From positions 248,001 through 312,000 of the forward strand of contig NZ_JACHDY010000004.1 in NCBI RefSeq assembly GCF_014201315.1: a DNA stretch of 64,000 nucleotides. Reading direction: 5' to 3'. A program made the position numbers and the translations under genes. Under the pieces are notes generated by a model. The model did no database searches. It was not told where the DNA came from and was given only the letters and a program-made list of their open reading frames with translations. Shown piece after piece: positions 36,263-44,503 of the stretch; the first letter of the stretch is position 1, and every line of letters starts with the position of its first letter. Source of the DNA: Edaphobacter lichenicola. Lineage in GTDB: Bacteria > Acidobacteriota > Terriglobia > Terriglobales > Acidobacteriaceae.

Positions 36263-37153
36263 TCAGAGCGTAACCATCACCACAGCAGCCGCAGCCACAG
36301 CCATCCCCCACGCCTGCCTCCGCGTAGGCCGCTCCCTCAACGTCCACGCCGCCAGCAGAATCGTCGAAGCCGGATAGAGCGAAGCCAGCACCGCAGCAAC
36401 ATCCAGACGCCCGGCTCGCGTCGCCGCAATATAAAGCAGATTCCCCGAGGTATCGAGCAGCGCCGTAGCCATCGCCCACATCACCACTGGCCGCGTCACC
36501 CGCGCCTGCCCCTCGTCTTTCTTCGAGCGCAACGAAATCCCCGCCAGCATCAGCGCGCACACCGTCAAACTCCCCATCCTGCAAGTAGCCAGCGGCCAGA
36601 TCACACCCGTCTTCGCCGCCGCCACCTTCAGCGCTGTGAAATAAATCCCAAACCCCACCCCACCGATCACCGCCAGCCAGACGGTACTCCGGTCCGCAGG
36701 CTTTGCCTCAGCGTTCTCCCCCGCCGCAATCAGCCAGATCGAAACCCCCGCCACCAAAAAACCAGCCAGCTGCAGCATCCCGGGAGACCCCTCCCACGCC
36801 GCAGAAAACGCCGCAGGAATCGCCGCCGCCAGCAACCCGCTCAGCGCCGCCGAAGCCCCCATCGCCCCGCGCGACAGCGCAATATAAAAGCAAGCCAGCG
36901 AGACTCCTGCGGTCACCCCGGCCACCAGTCCCCAGAGCAGCGCCGCACCATGCGGAAACGCATCTCCCCGTGCCCACGCCGCCAGCACCAGCAAGCTCAA
37001 GCTCGCACAGTGGCTCAGCAGAATCACCCGCAGCGCAGCGCCCATCGAGCCACCGGCCTGCTTCACGCCCATGCCGCCTGCAAAATCCCCACCGCCCCAC
37101 AGCACTGCGGCAGCCAGCGCCATCAGCGCATTTCCATGCACCAGCATCTCCAT
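36263..37153 (-). CDS. EamA/DMT-family transporter
   Basis: 296 aa with ten predicted TM helices arranged as two EamA repeats (LMALAAAVLWGGGDFAGGMGVKQAG at the start; AVIGGVGFGIYFTALKVAA for the second). Typical end of a DMT repeat: LLAAWTLRERPTRRQAWGMAVAAAAVVMV. Members export metabolites or amino acids; no substrate is predictable. Its 3' end lies 5 nt from element copy 6, which serves two convergent genes. Confidence 0.88.
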   Translation of the reverse strand: MEMLVHGNALMALAAAVLWGGGDFAGGMGVKQAGGSMGAALRVILLSHCASLSLLVLAAWARGDAFPHGAALLWGLVAGVTAGVSLACFYIALSRGAMGASAALSGLLAAAIPAAFSAAWEGSPGMLQLAGFLVAGVSIWLIAAGENAEAKPADRSTVWLAVIGGVGFGIYFTALKVAAAKTGVIWPLATCRMGSLTVCALMLAGISLRSKKDEGQARVTRPVVMWAMATALLDTSGNLLYIAATRAGRLDVAAVLASLYPASTILLAAWTLRERPTRRQAWGMAVAAAAVVMVTL

Positions 37154-37189
37154 CAGATTCCGATCAGGCCGCGCCGCCGGCCACGCGTC

Positions 37190-38599
37190 TTACTTGACCG
37201 ACACAACTCCCGTAGGCCGCGAATCGGCCGCCGTCGGATAGTAGCCCTTCTTCGCGATCACCGTCAGGTTCGGACGCAGCACCTTCACCTCAAGGGTCCG
37301 GTACTTGCCATCGATAAACGGTTCATGCGTGTAGTAGCCGACCGTGTACTGCGTCCGCACCTCTTCCGCAATCTTCGCAAAGCTCGTTTCGATACCCTTC
37401 TGCCGGAACTCGCCATCGAAGTTCCCGCCCGTAGCATTCGCATACGCCGGCAGAATGTTATCCCGCATCTGCAGCGGCAGGTGGATTCGATCGAGGAATC
37501 CAATCACCGGCAGCGACGAATCACCCACCAGCGTCCCATACACCGCAATTTTGTTCGTGTTCAGGTACTTCACCACCTGCGAAAACTTCGCCGTGCTCCC
37601 ATACTCGCGTCCGTCGCTGATCACGTAGATAATCCGCCGCCGCCCAGTCTTGGTCTTCGAAAGAGCAGTCCCCGCCGCCAGAATCGCATCGTTCAGCGTA
37701 TGCACATCCCGCGGAACATTCTGAATTCCCAAAATACTCGTCCCATGCGTAGCATTCGTATTCGGATCAGTGTGGCTATCCTGCCCACCATTGATATTGA
37801 TGTTCTGTCCCAACGGCCCCGTCGTGTCGTAGTAGATCGGCTCACGCCCCGTCACCTTCGACCGCTCCAGCACCGCCTCCAGACGCGCACTCTGCGCCCC
37901 GGTAAAGTCCGTCTGCATCTTCGGCCCGTTGTTATACGTAAACACCGAGACCTCGTCATACGGCGTAAACGCTCCCTGCAGTGCAGACAGCGAGTTATTC
38001 ACCTTCGCCATATTGTCGTACGTCATGCTCTGGTCGATCACCAGCGCCACCGACAGAGGAAACGGATCGACCGTAAACAGATCCAGCTTCTGCCGCAGGT
38101 TGTTCTCATACACGCGCACATCGCGCCAGGTCAGCCCCGGCACCAGCCGCTGCTTGTTGTCCTTTACCGTAAACGGCACTTCCACAAAGTTCGTCTGCAC
38201 GCGCAGCGTAAACGCGTCCGGCCCCTGCCCACCGGTAGGAATCTCAGGCGGAGGCCCATCGTCCTGCTTCTGCGCCGCGCTCTCCGGTAGCCTGCTCGGC
38301 ACTCCGCCATCCTGCGCACGAGCCGCGGAGTTATCGCCATTCGACTCCGGCGTCGTCCCCGCACCCGGCGTCACCGGCCCAACCGGCAATCCCTGCGGGT
38401 TCGGAGCATCGGGAATCGTCTGTGGTTTTGGCCCATCAGGGATCGTCTGCTGTTGCGGCACATCCTGCTGCGCCTGCGTCAACGCCGGCTGTCCAGCCAT
38501 CATGCACGCCAAAGCCCCTGCCAACACACTGTTCCTCACCACGACCACGCGAAAATCCCCCATACCTTCCAGCCGGGCCTTCACAGCCCAAAGCTTCAC
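37190..38599 (-). CDS. Secreted VWFA-domain protein (acidobacterial type) 1
   Basis: 469 aa (longest frame). A signal peptide (VRNSVLAGALACMMAGQPALTQA) precedes a Pro/Gln/Asp-rich low-complexity stretch and a VWFA domain with a DxSxT-like MIDAS (DQSMTYDN). The C-terminal part RTQYTVGYYTHEPFIDGKYRTLEVKVLRPNLTVIAKKGYYP is the acidobacterial VWFA-related pattern. Possibly an adhesion or cell-surface scaffold. The start is uncertain: GTG at 38599, ATG at 38563, or a GTG further in, all ahead of the signal peptide. Divergent from a second VWFA gene. Confidence 0.88.
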   Translation of the reverse strand: MKLWAVKARLEGMGDFRVVVVRNSVLAGALACMMAGQPALTQAQQDVPQQQTIPDGPKPQTIPDAPNPQGLPVGPVTPGAGTTPESNGDNSAARAQDGGVPSRLPESAAQKQDDGPPPEIPTGGQGPDAFTLRVQTNFVEVPFTVKDNKQRLVPGLTWRDVRVYENNLRQKLDLFTVDPFPLSVALVIDQSMTYDNMAKVNNSLSALQGAFTPYDEVSVFTYNNGPKMQTDFTGAQSARLEAVLERSKVTGREPIYYDTTGPLGQNININGGQDSHTDPNTNATHGTSILGIQNVPRDVHTLNDAILAAGTALSKTKTGRRRIIYVISDGREYGSTAKFSQVVKYLNTNKIAVYGTLVGDSSLPVIGFLDRIHLPLQMRDNILPAYANATGGNFDGEFRQKGIETSFAKIAEEVRTQYTVGYYTHEPFIDGKYRTLEVKVLRPNLTVIAKKGYYPTAADSRPTGVVSVK

Positions 38600-38965
38600 G
38601 AACTACCAGACTATCAGCGCAACATCTCCGCCGCCATCCCCATCCCGCAGGATCCGGCCGCGCCGCCATGCACCTTGGACGCCCAGCCGCCTCACAACGT
38701 TACGCCCCAACCGGCTTCGCCTCTTCCAAATCCCTAAAATGACATAGGTTCACGGTTTCATCGTGAACCACGCAGTGGAGTGCGGCCACAGTCCTTGGTT
38801 TCAGCGGATCGATTCACGCTGCGGTATCCGTCAAGACCCCCGCAGTTGCTTGTTCTTAGTCGTTGCCTATTCTTAAAATCAGTACAAATCAGTGCCTCCG
38901 CGCCCATTCGCGTTAAGCCTCACATTTTCCTCAAACTCACCCCCAACTTCGTCGTCTAATACGGT
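38600..38965. other. Intergenic control region between divergent VWFA genes
   Basis: No gene seen. It holds the inverted repeat at 38747-38769 and presumably both promoters. Confidence 0.4.
38747..38769. promoter_or_regulatory. Inverted repeat GGTTCACG-N7-CGTGAACC
   Basis: Perfect 8-bp arms (38747-38754 and 38762-38769) with a 7-nt spacer, between the two divergent VWFA genes. It could be a dimeric operator acting on both genes or a transcript hairpin. Confidence 0.5.
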
Positions 38966-39997
38966 ATGCGCTTCTTCTGCCTCGCCGCCGTCGCCCTCGC
39001 TCTCGCCCCCGCCCTCCACGCGCAGGAGGCACCCTCCCCCGGCGGCCCGCCCCCCGCCAGCGACGCCGCCGCCCAGCCCGTCGACATCGGCGACACCCAG
39101 ACCCTCAAAGTCAACGTCAACCTCGTCAACGTCTACTTCTCCGTCCGCGACAAGAGCGGCTTCATCACCAACCTCCACAAAGACGACTGCAGCATCCTCG
39201 AGGACAAGGCCCCGCAAAAAACCAAGAACTTCACCCAGGAGAAAAATCTCCCCCTCACCATCGGCATCCTCCTCGACACCAGCGGCAGCCAGATCCACGT
39301 CCTACCCCTCGAGCAGCAGTCCGGAGCCGAGTTCCTCAAAGACGTCCTCACCCCCAAAGACGAAGCCTTCCTCATCTCCTTCGACATAAACGTCAACCTC
39401 CTCTCCGACTACACCAACAGCCCCCGCGAAATAAAACGCTCCCTCGACTCCGCCGAAATAAACACAGGCGCCGGCACCGGCTCAGTCACCGGCAACGGCA
39501 CCGCCCGAGGCACCCTCCTCTTCGACGCCGTCTACCTCGCCGCCCACGACAAGCTCCGCCAGGAGGCCGGCCGCAAGATCCTCGTCCTGCTCACCGACGG
39601 AGGCGACCAGGGCTCGCAGGAAACTCTAAAGACCGCCACCGAGGCCGCGCAAAAGGCCAACGCCATCGTCTACGTCATCCTCCTCTCCGATCGCGGCTTC
39701 TACGGCGGAGGCTTCGGCATCAACCTCGCCGACACCGGCGAACGCGATATGCAGAAGCTCGCCACCGACACCGGAGGCCGCGTCATCAACGTAGGCAACA
39801 ACGGCAAAAAACTCGAAGAAGCCTTCAACCAGATCCAGGACGAGCTCCGCACCCAGTACCTCGCCAGCTTCACCCCCACCAACACCAAAATCGACGGCAC
39901 CTTCCGCACCCTCAACATCACCTGCCAGCCCGGCCAGAAGATCCAGGCCCGCAAGGGCTACTACGCCATAGCCGACGCCCTCGGCAAAGACGACTAA
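38966..39997 (+). CDS. Secreted VWFA-domain protein (acidobacterial type) 2
   Basis: 343 aa. Signal peptide MRFFCLAAVALALAPALHA, a short Pro-rich linker, then an N-terminal beta domain (TLKVNVNLVNVYFSVRDKSGFITNLHKDDCSILEDKAPQ) and a VWFA domain with intact MIDAS DTSGS (TIGILLDTSGSQIHVLP) and LLTDGGDQGSQET. The end QTQYLASFTPTNTKIDGTFRTLNITC...ARKGYYAIADA mirrors VWFA gene 1. Probably extracytoplasmic. Confidence 0.9.
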   Translation: MRFFCLAAVALALAPALHAQEAPSPGGPPPASDAAAQPVDIGDTQTLKVNVNLVNVYFSVRDKSGFITNLHKDDCSILEDKAPQKTKNFTQEKNLPLTIGILLDTSGSQIHVLPLEQQSGAEFLKDVLTPKDEAFLISFDINVNLLSDYTNSPREIKRSLDSAEINTGAGTGSVTGNGTARGTLLFDAVYLAAHDKLRQEAGRKILVLLTDGGDQGSQETLKTATEAAQKANAIVYVILLSDRGFYGGGFGINLADTGERDMQKLATDTGGRVINVGNNGKKLEEAFNQIQDELRTQYLASFTPTNTKIDGTFRTLNITCQPGQKIQARKGYYAIADALGKDD

Positions 39998-40092
39998 CCC
40001 TCTCCCCGCTTCCTCTCCCCTCTACCGGTCATTCTGAGCGAAGCGAAGAACCCCCACATTTGCTTTTGCCATTTCTGTTGCAGTTGTTGTCG

Positions 40093-40126
40093 CCTGCCCT
40101 TTGTTTGTCATCCCGTAGGGATCTGC
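40093..40126 (+). repeat. Short dispersed hairpin repeat, copy 1
   Basis: CCTGCCCTTTGTTTGTCATC followed by CCGTAGGGATCTGC; the stem ATCCC/GGGAT folds it. A second copy lies at 53165-53200 with a compensated stem (ATTCCC/GGGAAT). Confidence 0.7.
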
Positions 40127-40168
40127 TTTTTTGCCCTCCCCTTATCACCCACCCCTCCACACCGCTGT

Positions 40169-40221
40169 CATCCTGCGCGAAGTGGCTCACGGCACTATGT
40201 GAGCCGCGCAGTCGAAGGATG
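40169..40221. repeat. Cruciform-capable inverted repeat
   Basis: GGCTCAC pairs with GTGAGCC; outside it CTGCGC pairs with GCGCAG, and at the ends CATCCT pairs with AGGATG. A transcript would fold into a three-part stem. Confidence 0.55.
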
Positions 40222-40385
40222 CCCGTCCCTTATCAACCACGTAAGAACCACGTTATTGCATCGAACAACCACGTTCGGTCCACCCTCTTCCGCGTCCTTC
40301 CGCCCACGAAAAATCCCGCCAAAGGCGAGAGCAAGAACCGAGATGGCACGGCTTCAGAGTCTGCTGAAAATCTGTTTTGCTTAAG

Positions 40386-40405
40386 GGCACGGCTTCAGCC
40401 GTGCC
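40386..40405. repeat. Short palindrome GGCACGGCT-tc-AGCCGTGCC
   Basis: A 9-bp perfect stem with a 2-nt loop. The half-motif GGCACGGCTTCAG occurs again near 40344. Confidence 0.6.
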
Positions 40406-40670
40406 AAAAGGTTACCGCCGCGAAGCGGCTACCGCTCTGCCGAAGGCTGGAGCGAAGCCCGAAGGGCGAAGCGACTAAATCTATTGCCTTTGCTTTTGCT
40501 TTTTCTTTCACGATTTCTGCCCAAAAATCGCATGTCAAGCCCCATAACCACTCAACCCCTTCCAAACCAACAACATCCACACAGCATTTCGTTAGCTCCC
40601 AACCGCTATACTGGATACAGAGAGAAAGAGGTGAAGGCAAAGCCCACGCCCAACACGTAATTTTGTTGAT

Positions 40671-40784
40671 AATAAATATTTTGCGCACAACTCATTTGTA
40701 TTGAATACTTTGCAGACACTACCCCTCTGTAAACCATTGAATACAAATATTTTATGTCCAAAATACCCACAGGGGGGAGGGGGG
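40671..40784 (+). repeat. Dispersed intergenic repeat with G-rich end, copy B
   Basis: Second copy of the repeat at 25028-25140, sharing TATTTTG, AATACTTTGCAGAC, CTGTAAA, CAAAATACCCACAGGGGGG. It ends 25 bp before the aldo/keto reductase start, so it probably lies in its promoter or leader. Confidence 0.85.
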
Positions 40785-40808
40785 ACCCCTCCGAACCAAG
40801 GAGTCAGC

Positions 40809-41807
40809 ATGGACTACATCAATCTCGGCAAGACCGGCCTCAAAGTCTCCTGCATCACCCTCGGTTGCATGTCCTACGGAGTCCCTCCCGCCGGCCCCCT
40901 GCGCCCCGGCAGCCATGCCTGGGCCCTCAACGAAGAAGAGAGCCAGCCCTTCTTCAAGCAGGCCCTCGACCTCGGCATCAACTTCTTCGACACCGCCAAC
41001 ATCTACACCGTAGGCTCCAGCGAAGAGATCCTCGGCCGCTTCCTCAAAGCCAACACCAAACGCGAAGACACCGTCATAGCCACCAAGCTCTTCTACCCCC
41101 TGCGCGACGACCCCAACGCGAAGGGCCTCGGGCGCAAGCAGATCTTCTTCGAGCTCGACCAGAGTCTCAAGCGCCTCGGCACCGACTACGTCGACCTCTA
41201 CCAGATCCACCGCTGGGACTACGAGACCCCCATCGAAGAGACCATGGAAGCCCTCCACGACACCGTCAAATCCGGCAAGGTCCGCTACATCGGAGCCTCC
41301 TCCATGTACGCCTGGCAGTTCGCCAAGGCCCTCTACACCGCCGACCTCCACGGCTGGACCCGCTTCGTCTCCATGCAGAACCACTACAACCTCCTCTACC
41401 GCGAAGAAGAGCGCGAGATGATGGGTCTCTGCCAGGCCGAAGGCATCGGCGTCATCCCGTGGAGCCCGCTGGCCCGAGGCCGTCTAGCTCGTGCCTGGAA
41501 CGCCGAGACCACCAAACGCAACGACACCGACCAGTTCGCCAAAACCATCTACGCCCCAACCGAAGAAGCCGACAAAAAGGTCATCGATCGCCTCGGCGAA
41601 CTCGCCGAAAAGCGAGCGATCCCCCGCGCCACGCTGGCCATCGCGTGGATGCTCAGCAAGCCTTACATCACCTCGCCCATCGTAGGCGCCACCAAACCAA
41701 ATCACCTCACCGACGCCGCAGCCGCCCTCGCCGTTAAGCTCACGCCAGAGGAGATAACCTCCCTCGAAGAGCCCTACATCCCCCATCAAGTCGTAGGCTT
41801 CAGCTAA
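40809..41807 (+). CDS. Aldo/keto reductase (Gpr/YajO-like)
   Basis: 332 aa TIM-barrel NADPH oxidoreductase. LGKTGLKVSCITLGCMSYG begins the fold; FFDTANIYTVGSSEEILGRFL holds catalytic Asp and Tyr, TKLFYPLRDD the Lys and QIHRWDYETPIEETMEAL the His. The C-terminal block APTEEADKKVIDRLGELAEKRAIPRATLAIAWMLSKPYITSPIVGAT fits the family. AAGGAG before the ATG at 40809 sets the start. Substrate unknown. Confidence 0.92.
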   Translation: MDYINLGKTGLKVSCITLGCMSYGVPPAGPLRPGSHAWALNEEESQPFFKQALDLGINFFDTANIYTVGSSEEILGRFLKANTKREDTVIATKLFYPLRDDPNAKGLGRKQIFFELDQSLKRLGTDYVDLYQIHRWDYETPIEETMEALHDTVKSGKVRYIGASSMYAWQFAKALYTADLHGWTRFVSMQNHYNLLYREEEREMMGLCQAEGIGVIPWSPLARGRLARAWNAETTKRNDTDQFAKTIYAPTEEADKKVIDRLGELAEKRAIPRATLAIAWMLSKPYITSPIVGATKPNHLTDAAAALAVKLTPEEITSLEEPYIPHQVVGFS

Positions 41808-41817
41808 CAAGCTGTAA

Positions 41818-41918
41818 CCCCCGACCAAAGGGAGGACCATGCACGCCAATCAGCCAAGACAAGGTACACAAGTCACGAAGTGACCGCCCGCCGCGCAGGC
41901 GGCCCGTCCGGCAGGACA
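41818..41918. repeat. Dispersed palindromic element, copy 7 (right half)
   Basis: CCGACCAAAGGGAGGACC ... GTACACAAGTCACGAAGTGACC ... CCCGTCCGGCAGGACA. It begins 11 nt after the aldo/keto reductase stop. Confidence 0.92.
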
Positions 41919-41947
41919 AGAACTGAGCACTAAAGAAAGAAGAAAGA

Positions 41948-42649
41948 ATGTTAATACCCTCAATCGACCTGATGGGCGGCCGCATCGTCCAACTCGTACA
42001 AGGCGAAAAGCTCAAACTAGCCTTCGACGACTTCGACTACTGGATCGAGCGCTTCCAAAAGTACCCTCTGGTCCAACTCATCGACCTGGACGCTGCCATG
42101 CGCCTCGGCAACAATCGCGCCCTCATCGAGATGATCGCGAAGCGTCTCCCCTGTCAGGTAGGAGGCGGCCTCAAGACCGCAGAAGACGGCAAATTCCTCC
42201 TCGAAGCCGGAGCCAGGCGAGTCATCTACGGCTCCAGTCTCTTCCGCCCCGCCGAGCCCGACCACATCCGCCGTCACAAGCTCATCTATCTCGAGTTCGC
42301 CGAAAGCCTAAAGTCCTCACTCGGCGAAGAAGCTCTAGTCTTCAGTGTCGACACCAAGGCCGGAAGAGTCGCCGTCAAAGGCTGGAAAGACTCCGTCGAC
42401 CTCACTCCCGAAGAAGCCATCACCTGGCTCGAAGACTACTGCGCCGCCTTCCTCTACACCCACGTAGACACCGAAGGAACCATGCAGGGCTTCCCCTTGG
42501 ACGTAGCTGCGATCCTGAGAGCCTGCACCGCCAAACAACTCATCGTAGCCGGAGGAATCAAAGAGCGCAGCGAAATAGACGCACTAGACGCCATGGGAGT
42601 CGACGCCGTAGCAGGAATGGCCGTCTACTCTGGCGCCATGGAAGCATAG
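41948..42649 (+). CDS. hisA: HisA: 1-(5-phosphoribosyl)-5-[(5-phosphoribosylamino)methylideneamino]imidazole-4-carboxamide isomerase
   Basis: 233 aa TIM barrel that catalyses the fourth step after HisI in histidine synthesis. Catalytic Asp7 (PSIDLMGGRIVQL) and Asp135 (FSVDTKAGRVAVKGW) are in place, with phosphate-binding VGGGLKT and VAGGIKE loops. It lies on the plus strand, converging on the his operon, instead of next to hisF or hisH. Palindromic half elements flank it on both sides. Confidence 0.95.
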   Translation: MLIPSIDLMGGRIVQLVQGEKLKLAFDDFDYWIERFQKYPLVQLIDLDAAMRLGNNRALIEMIAKRLPCQVGGGLKTAEDGKFLLEAGARRVIYGSSLFRPAEPDHIRRHKLIYLEFAESLKSSLGEEALVFSVDTKAGRVAVKGWKDSVDLTPEEAITWLEDYCAAFLYTHVDTEGTMQGFPLDVAAILRACTAKQLIVAGGIKERSEIDALDAMGVDAVAGMAVYSGAMEA

Positions 42650-42659
42650 CGAACCTGAT

Positions 42660-42758
42660 CCCGACCAACGGGAGGACCGAAGCGCATCATCGGAGCAATG
42701 CAAGGTATACACCCACGAAGTGGGCGCCCGCCGCGCAGGCGGCCCGTCCGGCAGGACA
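42660..42758. repeat. Dispersed palindromic element, copy 8 (right half, covaried hairpin)
   Basis: CCCGACCAACGGGAGGACC ... then CCCAC (42713-42717)-gaa-GTGGG (42721-42725) in place of GTCAC-gaa-GTGAC, ending CCCGTCCGGCAGGACA. It begins 11 nt after hisA and sits between the convergent hisA and hisF. Confidence 0.92.
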
Positions 42759-42786
42759 GATCTTAGAACAAGCAGAGTTCAAATAA

Positions 42787-43560
42787 CTAGCAAGGCAGCC
42801 GAACAGGAACCCCAGCCCGCTGCAACTCCACCTTCAACTCGCGCGAGTCCGTAACGCCGAAGTGAAAGATGCTGGCAGCCAGCGCAGCATCTGCCCGACC
42901 CCGCCCGAACACCTCAACAAAGTGCCCAGCAGTCCCCGCCCCACCCGAAGCAATCACCGGAATCTGCACCGCCCCACTCACCATCGCGGTCAACTCACAA
43001 TCGAACCCGGCCCGCATCCCATCGGTATCCATCGAAGTCAGCAGAATTTCCCCGGCCCCCCGATCCTCCGCCTCACGAACCCAATCCAGCACCCGCCGCC
43101 CGGCCGCCTTCCGACCACCACTCACAAAAACTTCAGCCTCTTCAACCCCGCGTCCTTCAACTCGCCGAGCATCGACGGCCACAATCACGGCCTGCGCACC
43201 AAAGCTGCCGCCGATCTCCCCAATCAGCTCCGGCCTCGCAACCGCCGACGAGTTGATACTCACCTTATCTGCACCAGCATCGAACACCGCCGCAGCATCC
43301 TCCGCACTCCGAATCCCGCCACCAACCGTAAACGGCACAAACAGCGCCGCCGCTGTCCGCTTCACCGTATCGAGCAGCGTTCCGCGCCCCTCATGCGTCG
43401 CCGTAATATCCAGCAGCACAATCTCATCCGCTCCAGCTGCAGCATGACGATGCGCCAACTCCGCCGGGTCCCCCGCATCAACGATGTCCACAAACTGCAC
43501 GCCCTTCACCACGCGCCCGCCGCGCACATCGAGACAAGCAATAATCCGCTTTGTCAGCAT
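42787..43560 (-). CDS. hisF: Imidazole glycerol phosphate synthase subunit HisF
   Basis: 257 aa TIM barrel cyclase subunit of IGP synthase; takes ammonia from HisH and makes IGP plus AICAR. Catalytic Asp11 ([14 protein letters not shown]) and Asp130 ([12 protein letters not shown]) are present, with FTVGGGIRS and ASGGAG loops. It is the last gene of the his operon, 3 nt after the lipoyl-like gene. Confidence 0.97.
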   Translation of the reverse strand: MLTKRIIACLDVRGGRVVKGVQFVDIVDAGDPAELAHRHAAAGADEIVLLDITATHEGRGTLLDTVKRTAAALFVPFTVGGGIRSAEDAAAVFDAGADKVSINSSAVARPELIGEIGGSFGAQAVIVAVDARRVEGRGVEEAEVFVSGGRKAAGRRVLDWVREAEDRGAGEILLTSMDTDGMRAGFDCELTAMVSGAVQIPVIASGGAGTAGHFVEVFGRGRADAALAASIFHFGVTDSRELKVELQRAGVPVRLPC

Positions 43561-43563
43561 CGG

Positions 43564-43845
43564 CTATCCCAACCTCATCGGAACAGCCGCTGGCACCGCC
43601 ACCAACTCACCCTCACACACAATCCTGGCCATCGAATCCCCATTCTCGATCACCGCGCCATGCTCCACAAACCACTCCACCAGCAGACCCTGCCGCGGCG
43701 CAGGCACATGAAACTCCATAGCCCCATCTGTCAGAGTACAAACCGCCTGCCCGGTCCCGACAAGCGACCCCGCCGGCACTAGCTGCTGCACAAACGTATA
43801 AGAAGGTTCTTCAGTCGCAATTTTCAGCTCATACAAAAAAGGCAT
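43564..43845 (-). CDS. Lipoyl/biotinyl-like domain protein lacking the attachment lysine
   Basis: 93 aa, one complete barrel-sandwich hybrid domain. VQQLVPAGSLVGTGQAVCTL, then TDGAMEFHVPAP, then RQGLLVEWFVEHGAVIENGDSMARI aligns with lipoyl (TDKATMEVPAP) and biotinyl (EAMKME) domains, but no lysine occurs at the tip; the only Lys is Lys8. It cannot carry lipoate or biotin in the usual way. It is embedded between hisH and hisF with 3-nt gaps on either side, so it is cotranslated with IGP synthase. Possible roles are structural or a scaffold for HisF/HisH; not proven. Confidence 0.78.
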   Translation of the reverse strand: MPFLYELKIATEEPSYTFVQQLVPAGSLVGTGQAVCTLTDGAMEFHVPAPRQGLLVEWFVEHGAVIENGDSMARIVCEGELVAVPAAVPMRLG

Positions 43846-43848
43846 ACT

Positions 43849-44460
43849 CTACAACTCCACAAAGTTCTTCAAAACCTGTAATCCCACTGTGCTCGACTTC
43901 TCCGGATGAAACTGCACGCCCATCACGTTGTCCTTCTCGGCCACTCCCGTAAACGCCCCACCATATTCTGTAACCGCAGCAGTTGCATGAATCACCGGAG
44001 CACGCCACGAGTGAGTGTAGTAAACAAATCCACCACGCTCGACCCCGTGCATCAACCTCGAATCAGCGCTCAACCTCTCCAGCGAGTTCCACCCAACATG
44101 CGGCGACTTCAACTCCACGCCGTCGAACAGAGCAGGGAACCGTTCGCACATCCCCGGAAAGTGTCCCAACCCAGCCACGCCCGAGGCCTCGGTTGACCCC
44201 TCAAACAACCACTGCAACCCCACACAAATCCCCAGGAACCACGAGCCCTTAGCAATACTCTCCCGTACTGCATCCTCCAACCCAAGTTCGCGCAATAGGG
44301 AAGTAGCCTGAAAGTGCCCCACACCTGGCAACACCACCTTAGCCGCTCCGCGTACAACGGCTGGATCCTGTGTCACCACCATCTCGCGCACGCCAAGATA
44401 CTTCAGCGTCTTCACAACGCTGGTCAGGTTCCCCGCTTTGTAATCAATAATCGCAATCAT
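43849..44460 (-). CDS. hisH: Imidazole glycerol phosphate synthase glutamine amidotransferase subunit HisH
   Basis: 203 aa class I glutaminase. IAIIDYKAGNLTSV at the start, nucleophile Cys79 in GICVGLQ, the His/Glu dyad in VQFHPEKSS. Supplies ammonia to HisF. The ATG at 44460 has AAGG 8 nt upstream; the frame extends to 44628 inside hisB but only this part is conserved. A 43-nt gap follows hisB. Confidence 0.96.
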   Translation of the reverse strand: MIAIIDYKAGNLTSVVKTLKYLGVREMVVTQDPAVVRGAAKVVLPGVGHFQATSLLRELGLEDAVRESIAKGSWFLGICVGLQWLFEGSTEASGVAGLGHFPGMCERFPALFDGVELKSPHVGWNSLERLSADSRLMHGVERGGFVYYTHSWRAPVIHATAAVTEYGGAFTGVAEKDNVMGVQFHPEKSSTVGLQVLKNFVEL

Positions 44461-44503
44461 ACGAGCAGCCTTACTCATCCATCCGTCATGGATGAAGACG
44501 ATT

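Larger units (their letters stand above)
40127..40670. other. Gene-free region rich in small palindromes
   Basis: Between the VWFA gene and repeat copy B no gene is seen. It includes the hairpins at 40169-40221 and 40386-40405, an almost palindromic GTTACCGCCGCGAAGCGGC near 40411 and GCCCGAAGGGC near 40458. A GTCATTCTGAGCGAAGCGAAG motif at 40028 belongs to the same kind of intergenic sequence. Confidence 0.45.

Noticed and set aside
36053..38290. 745-aa open frame across ppk2 end, repeat copy 6, EamA and VWFA genes
   Set aside because: Arg/Pro-rich shadow; it crosses a repeat and two good minus-strand genes.
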